Of a stretch of 64,000 nt of DNA, positions 25,068 to 33,724 are shown piece by piece. How positions within the stretch are numbered: position 1 is the first letter of the stretch; each line of letters opens with the position of its first letter. The position numbers and the translations under genes are program-made. The notes under the pieces are model-generated. The model was not told the DNA's origin. It worked only from the letters and a program-made list of their open reading frames with translations, and made no database searches. The stretch is from the NCBI GenBank assembly GCA_020849275.1, contig JADLGO010000001.1, forward strand, positions 62,001-126,000, in the 5' to 3' direction. This stretch comes from Chthonomonadales bacterium. GTDB lineage: Bacteria > Armatimonadota > Chthonomonadetes > Chthonomonadales > CAJBBX01.

Positions 25068-26027
25068 GTGACCGGCAAGGAGGCGGACCTGGAGGCCCTG
25101 CGGCGGACGATCGGCGGCATCGCCGGGCACGTGCCGGGGCGGCTCGGCGTGTGCGTGCGCGACCTGGTGACCGGGAGCGAGATCGGCGTGCGGGCCGACG
25201 AGCCGCTGCCGATGGCAAGCGTCTGCAAGCTCCCGGTGCTGGTCAGCGCCTACCGCGCCCACGAGGCCGGCCGGCTGAACCTGGGAGAGCGCGTGGAGCT
25301 CGACGAGTCCTGTCGGTGCGACGGCAGCGGGCTCTTCAACGCCTTCGACCTCGGGCTCCGCCCCACCGTGCACGATCTTCTGCTGATGATGATCGTGGTG
25401 TCGGACAACGCGGCAACCGACCTGGTCGTGGAACGCCTGACGCCGGCGGCGGTCACGTCCGACATGCGCGCGCTCGGCCTTTCCTCGATCCGCGTCGACC
25501 GGCTTGTGCGCGACATCCTGCGCGATCTTCGCGTCTACGTCGACCCGCGCTACGCGGAGCTCGTGCCCGGCAAGGGCGAGGAGTTGCTTCGTCGCTACCC
25601 GGACCTGAAGGCGAAGGAGGAGGATCCTGGCGCGTGGCGCAACGCGGCGAACGCGACGATCGCGCAGGCCGATACGGCCACGCCGCGCGACATCGCGCGT
25701 CTCTGCGCGCAGATCGCTGGCGCCACGTGTGCCTCGGCGGCCTCGTGCGAGGCGATGCTGGCGATCCTGGGCGAGCAACAGCTCAACGGGCGCTTGCCGC
25801 GCGACCTGCCGCAGGGGACCTCGTACCGCCACAAAACGGGCACGATCGGGGGCGGGTCCGTCGTGAACGATGCGGGCCTGCTGTACCTGGATGACGTGCC
25901 GGTCGCCGCCGTGGCGGTCCTGTCACGCGATGTGCGCGGCCCGATATACCGCACCAACGCCGCGATCGCCCGCATCGGCCGCGCCGTGTGCGACCACTAC
26001 CGGATGGCTCACGGCGGACGCGCCTGA
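25068..26027 (+). CDS. Class A beta-lactamase-like serine hydrolase
   Basis: A 319-residue protein of the penicillin-binding/beta-lactamase fold. The three active-site motifs are complete: SxxK as Ser51-Val-Cys-Lys54 (MASVCKLP), SDN in VVSDNAATD, and KTG in YRHKTGTIGGG. The usual class A omega-loop Glu cannot be assigned confidently. No signal peptide is found before the catalytic domain from GTG 25068, and no other ATG or GTG lies in frame nearby, so this version looks cytoplasmic. It may be a peptidase or esterase relative rather than an antibiotic-destroying enzyme. It is convergent with the gene at 26125. Confidence 0.85.
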   Translation: MTGKEADLEALRRTIGGIAGHVPGRLGVCVRDLVTGSEIGVRADEPLPMASVCKLPVLVSAYRAHEAGRLNLGERVELDESCRCDGSGLFNAFDLGLRPTVHDLLLMMIVVSDNAATDLVVERLTPAAVTSDMRALGLSSIRVDRLVRDILRDLRVYVDPRYAELVPGKGEELLRRYPDLKAKEEDPGAWRNAANATIAQADTATPRDIARLCAQIAGATCASAASCEAMLAILGEQQLNGRLPRDLPQGTSYRHKTGTIGGGSVVNDAGLLYLDDVPVAAVAVLSRDVRGPIYRTNAAIARIGRAVCDHYRMAHGGRA

Positions 26028-26124
26028 CAGGCCTCCACGGCGCGCGGGCCGGGGCGGCTCAGGGCGGCGCGGCCGGGACGCGCGATGCCACGGCGCGCGC
26101 GCGAGGAAGGCGCCCACGGGAGGC

Positions 26125-26766
26125 TCAGTCGCCTGCCCGCTCGCGGTGCGCCCTCTCCACCACGGGATAGGGCTTGAGGATGGGCTCGAGCAGGTGTCGG
26201 ATGCCGTTAGCAACGGCCAGCACGATCCGGCGGCTGCCCTTCTCCAGCTCGCCGAAGTGGCCGCCGGTGGAGCTGCCCTCCAGCACGACGCCGTTGAGCA
26301 GCGGCGCCCCGCGCGCGACGTCCAGGATCCACATCCGGATCTTCGCCTTGCCCTCGCGCGTCTTGGAGAAGAGGTTCTGGTTGAGTTGCTGGCTGACGTC
26401 GGTGATCTCCACGTAGACCGCCAGGTCGGCCTCAAGCGCGCGCCCCACGCGCTCCAACTCCTCCCGCCGCAGTCGCTCCTCGCCACTCAGGTCCGCGTGC
26501 AGGTCGTCGAGCGCGCGGCGAATCGTACGCGGCTCGGCAAGCCTGAACCCGCGCTCCGCGAAGCGCTTCACCAACTCGCGCTTGCCGTTCTCGGCCTGCA
26601 GACTGCGCTGCTTGGCGTCCTTCTCGCCGCTCACGTTGGCTACTGGAAGCAGGACCACCCGCGTCTCGTCCGGAACGTAGCGCGGGTTGTGCTCCTCCTG
26701 ACCCGCGGCAGCGCCGCACACGGCGACGACGAGCGCCGCCGCCATCCACGCGGATCCTGGTCGCAT
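26125..26766 (-). CDS. Exported protein of unknown function, TolB-N/CsgG-like fold suspected
   Basis: A 213-residue protein with a signal peptide (MRPGSAWMAAALVVAVCGAA, then AGQEE). The mature part begins with a strand (TRVVLLPVANVSGEKD) and a helix-rich region (RELVKRFAERGFRLAEPRTI) ending in a strand-rich part (DLAVYVEITDVSQQ; KIRMWILDVARGAPLLNGVV). That order resembles periplasmic nucleotide-free CsgG/TolB-N-like domains, which is only a structural guess. GGAGGTG precedes ATG 26766. It is monocistronic by appearance, and the preceding plus-strand gene converges on it. Confidence 0.7.
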   Translation of the reverse strand: MRPGSAWMAAALVVAVCGAAAGQEEHNPRYVPDETRVVLLPVANVSGEKDAKQRSLQAENGKRELVKRFAERGFRLAEPRTIRRALDDLHADLSGEERLRREELERVGRALEADLAVYVEITDVSQQLNQNLFSKTREGKAKIRMWILDVARGAPLLNGVVLEGSSTGGHFGELEKGSRRIVLAVANGIRHLLEPILKPYPVVERAHRERAGD

Positions 26767-26961
26767 GGCGCACCTCCACCCTACCGCAACGCGCGCCGGG
26801 CCCGCGCGTGACGCGCCGGCGCCTGACCGATTCGCTTCGGGCCCGTACGGCGATCTGTTATGCCGTGCCCCAACGGCCATGATCATGGTCGGGGCGGGAA
26901 CGGCGGCCCGCGCGGCGTTCGCCGCCACGTCACCGATCTCTGGACACAGGAGAGGACCCGC

Positions 26962-27207
26962 ATGGACCCACCATCCAACCTGCGCATCGCGATCATCGCC
27001 TGCTTCGTGTCCGGCGTTGTGGCGCTGGGCGTGGCGGCGGTGCTGGCCGCCGCCATCTCCGGCGCGCCCCGGCAGACGACGACGCGGCACGGCGGCGCCG
27101 TGGCGCCCATGCCGCGGATCGTTCCGCGGTTGATCGCCATCGCGGGAGGGATGGACCTGGCGGCGGGCATCGGTCTGTTCGCTTACTCGCGTCTGCGGCG
27201 TAGGTAG
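26962..27207 (+). CDS. Small two-helix membrane protein
   Basis: An 81-residue protein with two hydrophobic helices (IAIIACFVSGVVALGVAAVLAAA-type, about residues 8-30; LIAIAGGMDLAAGIGLFAYS, about 57-76) and a basic end (RLRRR). AGGAGAGG lies about 8 bases before ATG 26962. I recognise no family. It stands alone between a minus-strand gene and msrA. Confidence 0.7.
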   Translation: MDPPSNLRIAIIACFVSGVVALGVAAVLAAAISGAPRQTTTRHGGAVAPMPRIVPRLIAIAGGMDLAAGIGLFAYSRLRRR

Positions 27208-27361
27208 GCGCGCGGCGCGCGGCGGCCATCACCGGGCGCTCGGCGCCGCCGCGCCGTGGCACGCAGGCGCCCGGCCGGCCGTATAGACAGGTGCGACGCC
27301 CAGGGCGCACGCCACGCTCGGAAGCGGCCGACGCGGCGCGCCCGGCGGCGCGAGGTGCTGC

Positions 27362-28063
27362 ATGACCCGATGGAGGCATCTGCTGGCGGTCACGTTGGGC
27401 GGCGGCGTGATGGCTCTCGCAGGGTGCGTGCCGCAAGCCGCCATCGTGGCGAGCGGGCCGCGCGCCAGAGGGGCCAGGGAGGCGAAGCACGTGGAGCAGG
27501 ACAGGCCGGCCGCCGGCGCGGCGCACGATGGCAGGCAGGTGGCGACCCTCGCGGGCGGCTGCTTCTGGTGTACCGAGGCCCTCTTCGAGGAGTTGCGCGG
27601 CGTGGAGAAGGTGGAGCCGGGCTACTCCGGCGGCGCCGTGGCCAGGCCCACCTACGAGCAGGTCTGCGCCGGGCGCACCGGCCACGCGGAGGCGATCCAG
27701 ATCACCTTCGACCCGAAGGCCATCTCCTTCGCCGACCTGCTGCACATCTTCTTCACGACACACGATCCGACGACGAGGGACCGCCAGGGGGCCGACGTGG
27801 GCACGCAGTACCGGTCCGCGGTCTTCTACCACTCCGAGGAGCAGAAGCGCGAGGCTCAGCGCGTGATCAAGGAGATCGACGCACAGCGCATCTGGCCAGC
27901 GCCGATCGTGACGGAGGTCACCGCGTTCACCACCTTCTACCCCGCCGAGGAGTACCACAGGAACTACTTCGCGCGCAACCCCAACCAGGGCTACTGCCGG
28001 GTGGTCATCGCGCCGAAGGTTGCGAAGCTCCGCGAGAAGTACCGCGACAGACTCAAACGCTGA
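27362..28063 (+). CDS. msrA: Peptide methionine sulfoxide reductase A, lipoprotein form
   Basis: MsrA reduces methionine-S-sulfoxide in proteins. This 233-residue version begins with a lipoprotein signal (MTRWRHLLAVTLGGGVMALAGC, lipid-bearing Cys22), so it acts outside the cytoplasmic membrane, whereas many MsrA proteins are cytoplasmic. A linker of about 40 residues leads to the catalytic motif GGCFWC (Cys67 nucleophile, Cys70). GYSGG, DVGTQYRS and EEYHRNYF are further family signatures. The cell envelope needs repair of oxidised exported proteins, such as the many exported enzymes encoded here. A hairpin at 28096 follows. Confidence 0.95.
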   Translation: MTRWRHLLAVTLGGGVMALAGCVPQAAIVASGPRARGAREAKHVEQDRPAAGAAHDGRQVATLAGGCFWCTEALFEELRGVEKVEPGYSGGAVARPTYEQVCAGRTGHAEAIQITFDPKAISFADLLHIFFTTHDPTTRDRQGADVGTQYRSAVFYHSEEQKREAQRVIKEIDAQRIWPAPIVTEVTAFTTFYPAEEYHRNYFARNPNQGYCRVVIAPKVAKLREKYRDRLKR

Positions 28064-28095
28064 GGACGGGCCGTTGCCCGGTGCCTTCCGGTCGG

Positions 28096-28123
28096 GAGGG
28101 GCGCCCGTGCATGGGCGCCCCTC
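28096..28123 (+). terminator. Hairpin after msrA
   Basis: Arms 28096-28106 and 28113-28123 form a perfect 11-bp stem with a 6-base loop, 32 bases after the msrA stop. No T run follows. Confidence 0.6.
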
Positions 28124-28160
28124 GCGCGCGTCGGCGCGGGCACCTTGCGGCACGTGGGAG

Positions 28161-28225
28161 CGTCCTGTACCAGGTGGGCCCGCCCGCTGCGCGGGCCGCG
28201 GAGGTGATCGCGATGGTACAGGACG
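28161..28225 (+). promoter_or_regulatory. Inverted repeat enclosing a ribosome binding site and start codon
   Basis: CGTCCTGTACCA (28161-28172) is the exact reverse complement of TGGTACAGGACG (28214-28225). The downstream arm begins at the second base of the ATG of the next gene. Between the arms lie an inner 7-bp hairpin (28177-28183 with 28191-28197) and the GGAGGTGAT ribosome binding site (28200-28208). If folded, the RNA would bury the start codon and possibly the binding site. Confidence 0.6.
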
Positions 28226-28410
28226 GGGAACCGCGGGTCGAGATCGAGGGCAACGATGACGGCGATCAGGCGCCGGTCGCCGACCTGCACCCGCGCCACG
28301 AGTCGTGGGCGCGGCTGAGCGTCAACCGCTCGCTTCTGGGGCTGATCATCTTCCTCGTGCTCGCGGGGCTGTTCTACCTGTGGGTCCAGACGAGTTACGG
28401 GCGGCTGTGA
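28213..28410 (+). CDS. Small single-helix membrane protein under possible RNA control
   Basis: A 65-residue protein with an acidic N-terminal half (EGNDDGDQAPVAD) and one C-terminal transmembrane helix (LLGLIIFLVLAGLFYLWV, about residues 42-59). The start is ATG 28213 with GGAGGTGAT 4 bases upstream. The start lies inside the inverted repeat described at 28161. It is followed 17 bases later by another tiny membrane protein with its own strong ribosome binding site. No family recognised. Confidence 0.68.
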   Translation: MVQDGEPRVEIEGNDDGDQAPVADLHPRHESWARLSVNRSLLGLIIFLVLAGLFYLWVQTSYGRL

Positions 28411-28427
28411 AGCCCGAGGAGGCGACG

Positions 28428-28595
28428 ATGACCAGGCTCCTCTACGTGCTTGCGGCGATGTTCGTCGCGCTGTGGCTGTTGGGGTTCGCCCTGAAGTTCT
28501 TCCTGAGCCCGCTGTTTCACGGGCTGCTCGTGGCGGCCGCCGTGGTTGCAGTGCTCGCCTACCTGAGCACGCAAGGGCGGCCGAGCGTTCGGTGA
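28428..28595 (+). CDS. Tiny hydrophobic membrane protein
   Basis: A 55-residue protein that is almost wholly membrane-embedded: helix 1 LLYVLAAMFVALWLLGFAL and helix 2 GLLVAAAVVAVLAYL. The layout resembles the Lmo0937-type tiny membrane proteins, which is a weak similarity. GAGGAGG precedes ATG 28428. It is probably cotranscribed with the gene ending at 28410. Confidence 0.62.
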   Translation: MTRLLYVLAAMFVALWLLGFALKFFLSPLFHGLLVAAAVVAVLAYLSTQGRPSVR

Positions 28596-28716
28596 GCGCC
28601 GTCGGATTCGCCAACCCGCCGCGCGGGCCGGCGGATCGCGACCTGATCGCTCGCTGAACGCGGGCCGCCCGAGGTTGCGGACGCGGCTGCACGTGGGAGC
28701 GCGGCGCGCCGCGCCG

Positions 28717-29037
28717 TCAGGCGCCGTCGGCCTCCACGCGGATCGTCGCGTCGCGCGGGAGCGCGAGCCCCGCCGCCACCTCCATGGCCTTCAGGATGCC
28801 GGCGGGCACCGGGCAGGCGGTGTGCCGGCAGTGCTTCACCGCCATGGCAAGGACCTGGGGCCCCTCGCCGCGGAAACTGATCTCGCGGAACGGGTCCACC
28901 CGCTTCACGTGCTCTGCGAGCTTCTGGATGGCCTCGCAGTCGCTCTCAATGCTCAGAACACACTCCTCGCCGTTCATCTGGGCGTTTACGGTGGTGTGGA
29001 ACCCGCAGATGCCAGCGTCGATCTTCGCACGTGCCAC
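28717..29037 (-). CDS. Small cysteine-containing conserved protein
   Basis: A 106-residue cytoplasmic protein starting at GTG 29037, with AGGAGG 7 bases upstream. It contains the pattern KIDAGICGFHTTVNA, then C-x6-DCEAI, and VKHCRHTACPVPAGILKAME near the C-terminus: six cysteines, two of them close together near residues 72-77. This resembles a small family of uncharacterised proteins (possibly DUF6951) found in anaerobes and in methanogens. Metal or cluster binding is plausible but unproven. It stands alone upstream of the GH95 operon's end. Confidence 0.75.
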   Translation of the reverse strand: MARAKIDAGICGFHTTVNAQMNGEECVLSIESDCEAIQKLAEHVKRVDPFREISFRGEGPQVLAMAVKHCRHTACPVPAGILKAMEVAAGLALPRDATIRVEADGA

Positions 29038-29167
29038 TGTTCCCTCCTCCTCCCCCCGTGGGCGGATGGTCGTCGTAGGTCTCCGTTCAAGCCGCGAGGA
29101 CAAGCACGGTCTACTCGCCGCGCGGTGCTCCACCTGCCCCGGCTACCCTTGCCGCGGGGCGTGTGCG

Positions 29168-31564
29168 TCACTCCAGGCGCAGCGTCACGGCGGCGCCCAC
29201 CGGGCAGACGAGCGCTACCTCTCCGAGCGGCCCCGGCGGCGAGAGCCGCACCGCGCGGCGCCCCGCCGACGCGGACACCACGCGCTGGCCGGCCGGAGGG
29301 CGGACGCGGCAGGGGCCGCCCCGCGCGCTCCGAAGCGTGGCCCGTTGCGCTCGCCCGCCGCTCCAGGCGACGCCCACCTCCAGGCCGCCCCGCGCGCGCA
29401 GGCCCGACACCTCGCCCGACGGCCAGGCGTCTGGCAGCGCCGGCAGAAGGCGGACCACGCCGCCGTGGCTCTGCAGCAGCATCTCCGCGATGCCCGCCGC
29501 GCCGCCGAAGTTGCCGTCGATCTGAAAGACGCGCGGCGGGTGCAGGTCGAGCATGCTCGCGGTGGCGAAGTCGCCCATCAGATGGCGCAGGTGCTCGGCC
29601 GCGGCGTCGCCGTCGCGCAGGCGGGCGAAGAGGCAGACGAGCCAGGCGCGGCTCCAGCCCGAGGGTCCGCCGTTGTGCGCCAGGCGCCGCTCGATGGAAG
29701 CCCGCGCCGCCGCCGCGAGCGCGGGCGTCTCCTCAACCGTGACCTGGTCGCCGGGGTAGAGCGCGTAGAGGTGCGAGAAGTGGCGGTGCCCCGGCTCCAC
29801 CTCCTCGTAGTCCTCCAGCCACTCCTGCAACTGGCCGTGCCGGCCAATCTGAAGCGGCGGGATCCGCTCCAGGATGCCTCGCCAGCGCGCCCGCAGGTCC
29901 GCATCCATCCCCAGGACTTCGGAGCCGGCGATCAGGTGCGTAAAGACCTCGTGGATCAGTTCCAGGTCCATCGTCGCGCCAACACAGAGGGAGACAGGGT
30001 CGATGCCGCCCACGAAGCGGTTCTCGGGCGACTGCGAGGGAACCGGCACGAGCCGGCCGCGCCACGGGCTTGCCGGGCGTGGATCTGCCACCAGGTAGTC
30101 CTGGTAGAAGTCACCCACCTGCTTGAGGAGCGGGTAGGCGCGCTCGCGCAGGAACGCGCGGTCACCCGAGTACTCCCAGCGCGTCCAGAAGTGCCGCGCC
30201 AACCAGGCCGCGGCGCCGGTCCACTCGCTCCAGCCGCCCTGTGTCTTGTTGCAGAGGGCCCAGCGATCGGAGACGAGGGGAATGTAGGTGCCGCCGCAGC
30301 CGTAGAGGTCGCGCGCGGCGGCCGCGCCGTTGCGAGCCAACCGCTCGACGTGGTCGAAGAGCGGCTCGGCGCACTCGGGCAGATTGGTGACCTCCGCGGG
30401 CCAGTAGTTCATCTGGAGGTTCACGTCGTGATGGAAATCGGCGTCCCAGGGCGGCTTGATGTCCTCGTTCCAGAGCCCCTGGAGGTTGGCGGGCAGGCCG
30501 CCCGGCGCGCTGCTGGCCATCAGCAGATACCGTCCGTACTGAAGGTAGAGCGCGGCGAGGGCGGGGTCGCTTGCCCCGGCGCGCGCCTCCGCGAGGCGGC
30601 GCGGCGTGGGGAGCGCGGCGCGATCTGGCCCGCCGAGCCGCAGGCGCACGCGGTCGAACAACCGCCGGTGCGCGGCGACGTGGCGCGTGCGGAACTTCCC
30701 GAAGTCGCCGCCGCACCTCCGCGCCGCCCGGCTCAGGATCTCCTCGGCCGGCCGCTCGGCGTCGGCGCCCACGCCGGGCGTCACGGAGATGGCCAGCGCC
30801 GCCACCACGTGGCGCGCGCCGACGATCCGGATCGCCGCCGTGGCGGACGCCGCGTCGGCCTCCGCCACGCAGGAGCCCGCGCGATCGCCCCACGCGCGGC
30901 AGGCCGCCTCGAACGCGATGCCCTCCGGGAAGGCGCCCGCCAGGACGATGCTCCCTGCCGCGGCGCGCGGCGTGAGCTTGCAGTCCGGGTCGGCAATCCG
31001 CGAGAGTATGAGGCGGCCGGAGATGCCCGCGGGGTCGCTGGTGGAGAGGCGCAGCACGAGCACGCCGTCGGCGCGCGAGACGAGCACCTCGCTCCGGTGG
31101 GCATGGCCGCCAGCCCTCCAGGCCGTCGTCACGACGCCGGTCGCCAGGTCCAGCTCGCGGCGGAAGCCGGTGAAGGAGCCGCTGCCGGCGATCTCCACGC
31201 GCAGGTCACCAACGGGCTGGTAGGGGTCGACTCCGGTCTCGGGCCGGGTGCCCAACTCGGCGTTCGCGCGCCGGCTGGCCTCGGCGATCTGGCCCTCGAA
31301 GAAGAGCGCGCGGATCGGGGCCAGGCTCTGAGCGGTAGCCGGGTTCGTCCGGCCGCGGGTGCGCCCGCGCCATAGCGCCTGGTGATTCAGCGCGACGCGT
31401 ACCGCGTTCGGCGGGCCGAGGACCATGGCGCCGATGCGGCCGTTGCCGAGCGGGAAGCCGCTTATGTACTCGGCGGCCGGCGCGTCCTGCCAGAGGACGG
31501 CCGAGGGTCCGGGAGCCGCGGGCGCTGGCAGGACGGCCAGGCCGCAGAGGAGGGAGGGGATCAT
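29168..31564 (-). CDS. GH95 family alpha-L-fucosidase-like enzyme, exported
   Basis: A 798-residue protein with a short signal peptide ([18 protein letters not shown]). The N-terminal beta-sandwich has the family signature [19 protein letters not shown] and [11 protein letters not shown]. The (alpha/alpha)6 catalytic barrel shows [40 protein letters not shown] and ILRWEYSGD-type segments. The C-terminal beta domain ends near residue 798. GH95 enzymes remove alpha-1,2-L-fucose or L-galactose by inversion. The exact sugar cannot be told. It is the last gene of a three-gene operon: MBL hydrolase, GlcG-like protein, GH95, with gaps of 11 and 37 bases. Confidence 0.92.
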   Translation of the reverse strand: MIPSLLCGLAVLPAPAAPGPSAVLWQDAPAAEYISGFPLGNGRIGAMVLGPPNAVRVALNHQALWRGRTRGRTNPATAQSLAPIRALFFEGQIAEASRRANAELGTRPETGVDPYQPVGDLRVEIAGSGSFTGFRRELDLATGVVTTAWRAGGHAHRSEVLVSRADGVLVLRLSTSDPAGISGRLILSRIADPDCKLTPRAAAGSIVLAGAFPEGIAFEAACRAWGDRAGSCVAEADAASATAAIRIVGARHVVAALAISVTPGVGADAERPAEEILSRAARRCGGDFGKFRTRHVAAHRRLFDRVRLRLGGPDRAALPTPRRLAEARAGASDPALAALYLQYGRYLLMASSAPGGLPANLQGLWNEDIKPPWDADFHHDVNLQMNYWPAEVTNLPECAEPLFDHVERLARNGAAAARDLYGCGGTYIPLVSDRWALCNKTQGGWSEWTGAAAWLARHFWTRWEYSGDRAFLRERAYPLLKQVGDFYQDYLVADPRPASPWRGRLVPVPSQSPENRFVGGIDPVSLCVGATMDLELIHEVFTHLIAGSEVLGMDADLRARWRGILERIPPLQIGRHGQLQEWLEDYEEVEPGHRHFSHLYALYPGDQVTVEETPALAAAARASIERRLAHNGGPSGWSRAWLVCLFARLRDGDAAAEHLRHLMGDFATASMLDLHPPRVFQIDGNFGGAAGIAEMLLQSHGGVVRLLPALPDAWPSGEVSGLRARGGLEVGVAWSGGRAQRATLRSARGGPCRVRPPAGQRVVSASAGRRAVRLSPPGPLGEVALVCPVGAAVTLRLE

Positions 31565-31601
31565 CGGTCTCCTCGGGGAGGGCGCATGCGCCGACCCGGG
31601 C

Positions 31602-32048
31602 TCAGGACTCGCGAGCGACGGCGGCCAGCAGCGCGTCGATGCCGGCCTGGGCCACGTCGCGGTCCTGGTCGGGCGTGCCGCTGCTGCAGCCGATCGCTCC
31701 GACGCACTGGCCGTCGATGCGGACGGGCAGGCCCCCGCCGAAGATGGTGAAGCGGCCGCCGTGGCTGGCGTGGATGCCGAAGGCCGGGCCGCCAGCGCCC
31801 GCTGGCTCGGCGTACTCGTGGGTGCCCTTGCGGGTGCCGGCGGAGGTGAAGGCCTTGTTGATGGCCACCTCGACGCTGGTGACCTTGGCGCCGTCCATGC
31901 GATGGAAGGCGATCAGGACGCCCGCGGCGTCCACGACGGCGATGTCCATCGGGACGCCGATCTCGGTGGCCCGGGTCACGGCGCCGTCGAGGGCGATCCA
32001 GGCCGCCTCGAGAGTGAGCTGTATCGCATCGCGCTTCAGGATGGGCAT
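31602..32048 (-). CDS. GlcG/HbpS-like protein (DUF336)
   Basis: A 148-residue cytoplasmic protein of the GlcG/HbpS family: [40 protein letters not shown] and [20 protein letters not shown] are its signatures. Family members bind haem or act as accessory proteins of 2-hydroxy-acid or diol metabolism, and the function of this one is open. ATG 32048 was preferred to an in-frame GTG at 32057 because AGGAG lies 8 bases before the ATG but runs into the GTG. It follows the MBL gene by 11 bases. Confidence 0.88.
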   Translation of the reverse strand: MPILKRDAIQLTLEAAWIALDGAVTRATEIGVPMDIAVVDAAGVLIAFHRMDGAKVTSVEVAINKAFTSAGTRKGTHEYAEPAGAGGPAFGIHASHGGRFTIFGGGLPVRIDGQCVGAIGCSSGTPDQDRDVAQAGIDALLAAVARES

Positions 32049-32059
32049 GACGGGCACTC

Positions 32060-32677
32060 CTACAGGAACGGGTTCGTGCGTCGCTCGCGGCCGATGGTGG
32101 TGCTGTCGCCGTGTCCGGGATAGACGACGGTGTCGTCGGGCAGCGTGAGCAGGCGAGTACGGATCGACTCGATGAGCACGTCCATGTCGCCGCCGGGCAG
32201 GTCGGTGCGGCCGATGCTGCCGGCAAAGAGCACGTCACCGACGATGGCGAAGCCCGGCCCCAGGAAGCAGGTGCCGCCCTGGGAGTGGCCGGGTGTGTGG
32301 ACGACGGCCAGACGACTCTGGCCGAGCTCCACGGCGTCGCCGTCCGTCAGGAGGCGGCCCGGGGCCGCCATGGGCGGCGGGTCCAGGCCGAACCAGGCGG
32401 CCTGCTGGGGCATCGCCTCAAGCATCCCTACCTCGTCGCCGTGCAGGGCGAGGGGTGCGCCGGACCGCTCGACGAACCAGGCGTTGAGAACCGCGTGGTC
32501 CAGATGGGCGTGCGTGTTCAGCACCCAAGCGATCGTCCATCCGGCCCGCATTGCGGCCTCCCAGACGGTCTCGCTCTCGAATGAGGGATCGACGACGGCG
32601 GCCCGGCCACTGTCCTCGTCGGCCACGAGATACGTGTTGTTGTCGAGCGGGCCGACCCGGAAGGGGAGCACCTGCAT
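32060..32677 (-). CDS. MBL-fold hydrolase, glyoxalase II-like
   Basis: A 205-residue metallo-beta-lactamase-fold enzyme. The dinuclear metal site THAHLDH lies near residue 57, with further ligands in HTPGHSQGG, VGDVLFAGSIGRTDLPGG and YPGHGDSTTIG. This matches the YcbL-type glyoxalase II-like hydrolases, which cleave thioesters of glutathione-like thiols, but the natural substrate is unknown. GGAGG precedes ATG 32677, which I preferred to an upstream in-frame ATG without a binding site. It is the first gene of the operon running to GH95. Confidence 0.92.
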   Translation of the reverse strand: MQVLPFRVGPLDNNTYLVADEDSGRAAVVDPSFESETVWEAAMRAGWTIAWVLNTHAHLDHAVLNAWFVERSGAPLALHGDEVGMLEAMPQQAAWFGLDPPPMAAPGRLLTDGDAVELGQSRLAVVHTPGHSQGGTCFLGPGFAIVGDVLFAGSIGRTDLPGGDMDVLIESIRTRLLTLPDDTVVYPGHGDSTTIGRERRTNPFL

Positions 32678-32877
32678 GGAGAGCCTCCGCGGCGTGTGGC
32701 GATAGGTTCGCCCGTTAGCGCGGCGAGACCTTCCGGCACATGACTTCACGCGACGGGCCGCTCCCGTGCTCCCGCCGGCAGGCCCGCCGGCAGCCGCTGT
32801 CGGCGGCTCGGGGATTCCGCCGGCCCGAACGCGCGCGTCCGCCGCGGCGGCTCCGACCGGCCCCCTTCGGCCCCGGA

Positions 32878-32906
32878 GGCAGGGCAGCCGGACGGGCTGC
32901 CCTGCC
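32878..32906 (-). terminator. Hairpin downstream of the 32960 gene
   Basis: Arms 32878-32889 and 32895-32906 are a perfect 12-bp inverted repeat with a 5-base loop. It lies 54 bases beyond the stop of the minus-strand gene at 32960. No T run. Confidence 0.55.
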
Positions 32907-32959
32907 GAGGACGCACGGCGTCCGGGCGGGCCTGCGCCGGCGCGCGGGTCCCCAGGGGG

Positions 32960-33394
32960 CTACGGGTACATGGTGCCGTCGAAGCGGTACTCCACGCGGT
33001 CGCCGTTGCTCTCGTCGAACGAAAGCTTGGCGATGATGCGGAACTTGCCGTTCCAGTAGGTCGTGGTGACGGCGATCCGGGCGTTCTTCTTCTCCTGGCC
33101 CTTGTCGGCCGGGTCATGCTCGCCTTGCCGGACGTAGACGCGCGCGTGTTTGGCGGCGTCGAGCTCGCCGCGGACGGTCCTGGGTTGCCCGGCCTCCAGG
33201 AAGGTGAAGTAGGCCCAGACCACGGGCAGGTTCGCGCCGACATCGTGCGCGGTCACCCGGTTGTCCGGGTCCTTGGTGGAGGTCCGTTTCCCCTCCTTGG
33301 GGCGGAGGTTGATGGTGACGGGGTCCCAGCGGTGCGGCGGAAGGGAGTGCGTGGCGTGCTCCACGGTCTCCTTGATCCAGCGGTAGACATCCAT
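32960..33394 (-). CDS. Unrecognised 144-residue protein
   Basis: A cytoplasmic, strand-rich protein with no signal peptide. It opens with MDVYRWIKETVEHATHSLPP, then a strongly charged middle (RPKEGKRTSTKDPDNRVT) and a pattern of alternating strands (ANLPVVWAYFTFLEAG; ARIAVTTTYWNGKFRIIAKL; EYRFDGTMYP). I recognise no family. It is divergent from the sugar isomerase at 33725 across a 330-base region that holds a palindrome. Confidence 0.65.
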   Translation of the reverse strand: MDVYRWIKETVEHATHSLPPHRWDPVTINLRPKEGKRTSTKDPDNRVTAHDVGANLPVVWAYFTFLEAGQPRTVRGELDAAKHARVYVRQGEHDPADKGQEKKNARIAVTTTYWNGKFRIIAKLSFDESNGDRVEYRFDGTMYP

Positions 33395-33724
33395 GTTCGA
33401 ACCCCCGCCGGCTCTCGCGGGCCGGCCCTGTGTGGCCGAAGCCAGGCCGCGCGAGCCGCGGTTCGGCGGCGCGGGCGGTGACTCCAGGCTTGCCGTCGTG
33501 GGTAGCTCTCCGCCCGCCGGCCGCGCTGGCGCGGACTCGGACCGGGCGGGCTGGAGCCATTGTAGCGATTGCTACCCGACGTGTCAAGCGGCGGCGCCCC
33601 GCTGGGTGCGCGTCCTGTTCGGCGGCGCCGAGAGGAGTTGCGCCCCTCGGCCGGTGAACAAGCCTCTCGTACCACGCCCCGCCGGCGCGGCCGCGCGGGG
33701 CACTTCGACGACAAGGAGAGCGAT
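33395..33724. other. 330-base divergent region with a GTAGC-N4-GCTAC palindrome
   Basis: GTAGC (33562-33566), four bases GATT, and GCTAC (33571-33575) form a perfect operator-like palindrome. The same stretch read on the minus strand gives TACAAT (33559-33564), a -10 candidate for the gene at 32960. No gene is evident in the rest of the region. Confidence 0.45.

Noticed and set aside
28784-31375. 863-codon plus-strand open frame over the GH95 gene
   Set aside because: Shadow frame. GH95 signatures lie on the minus strand.
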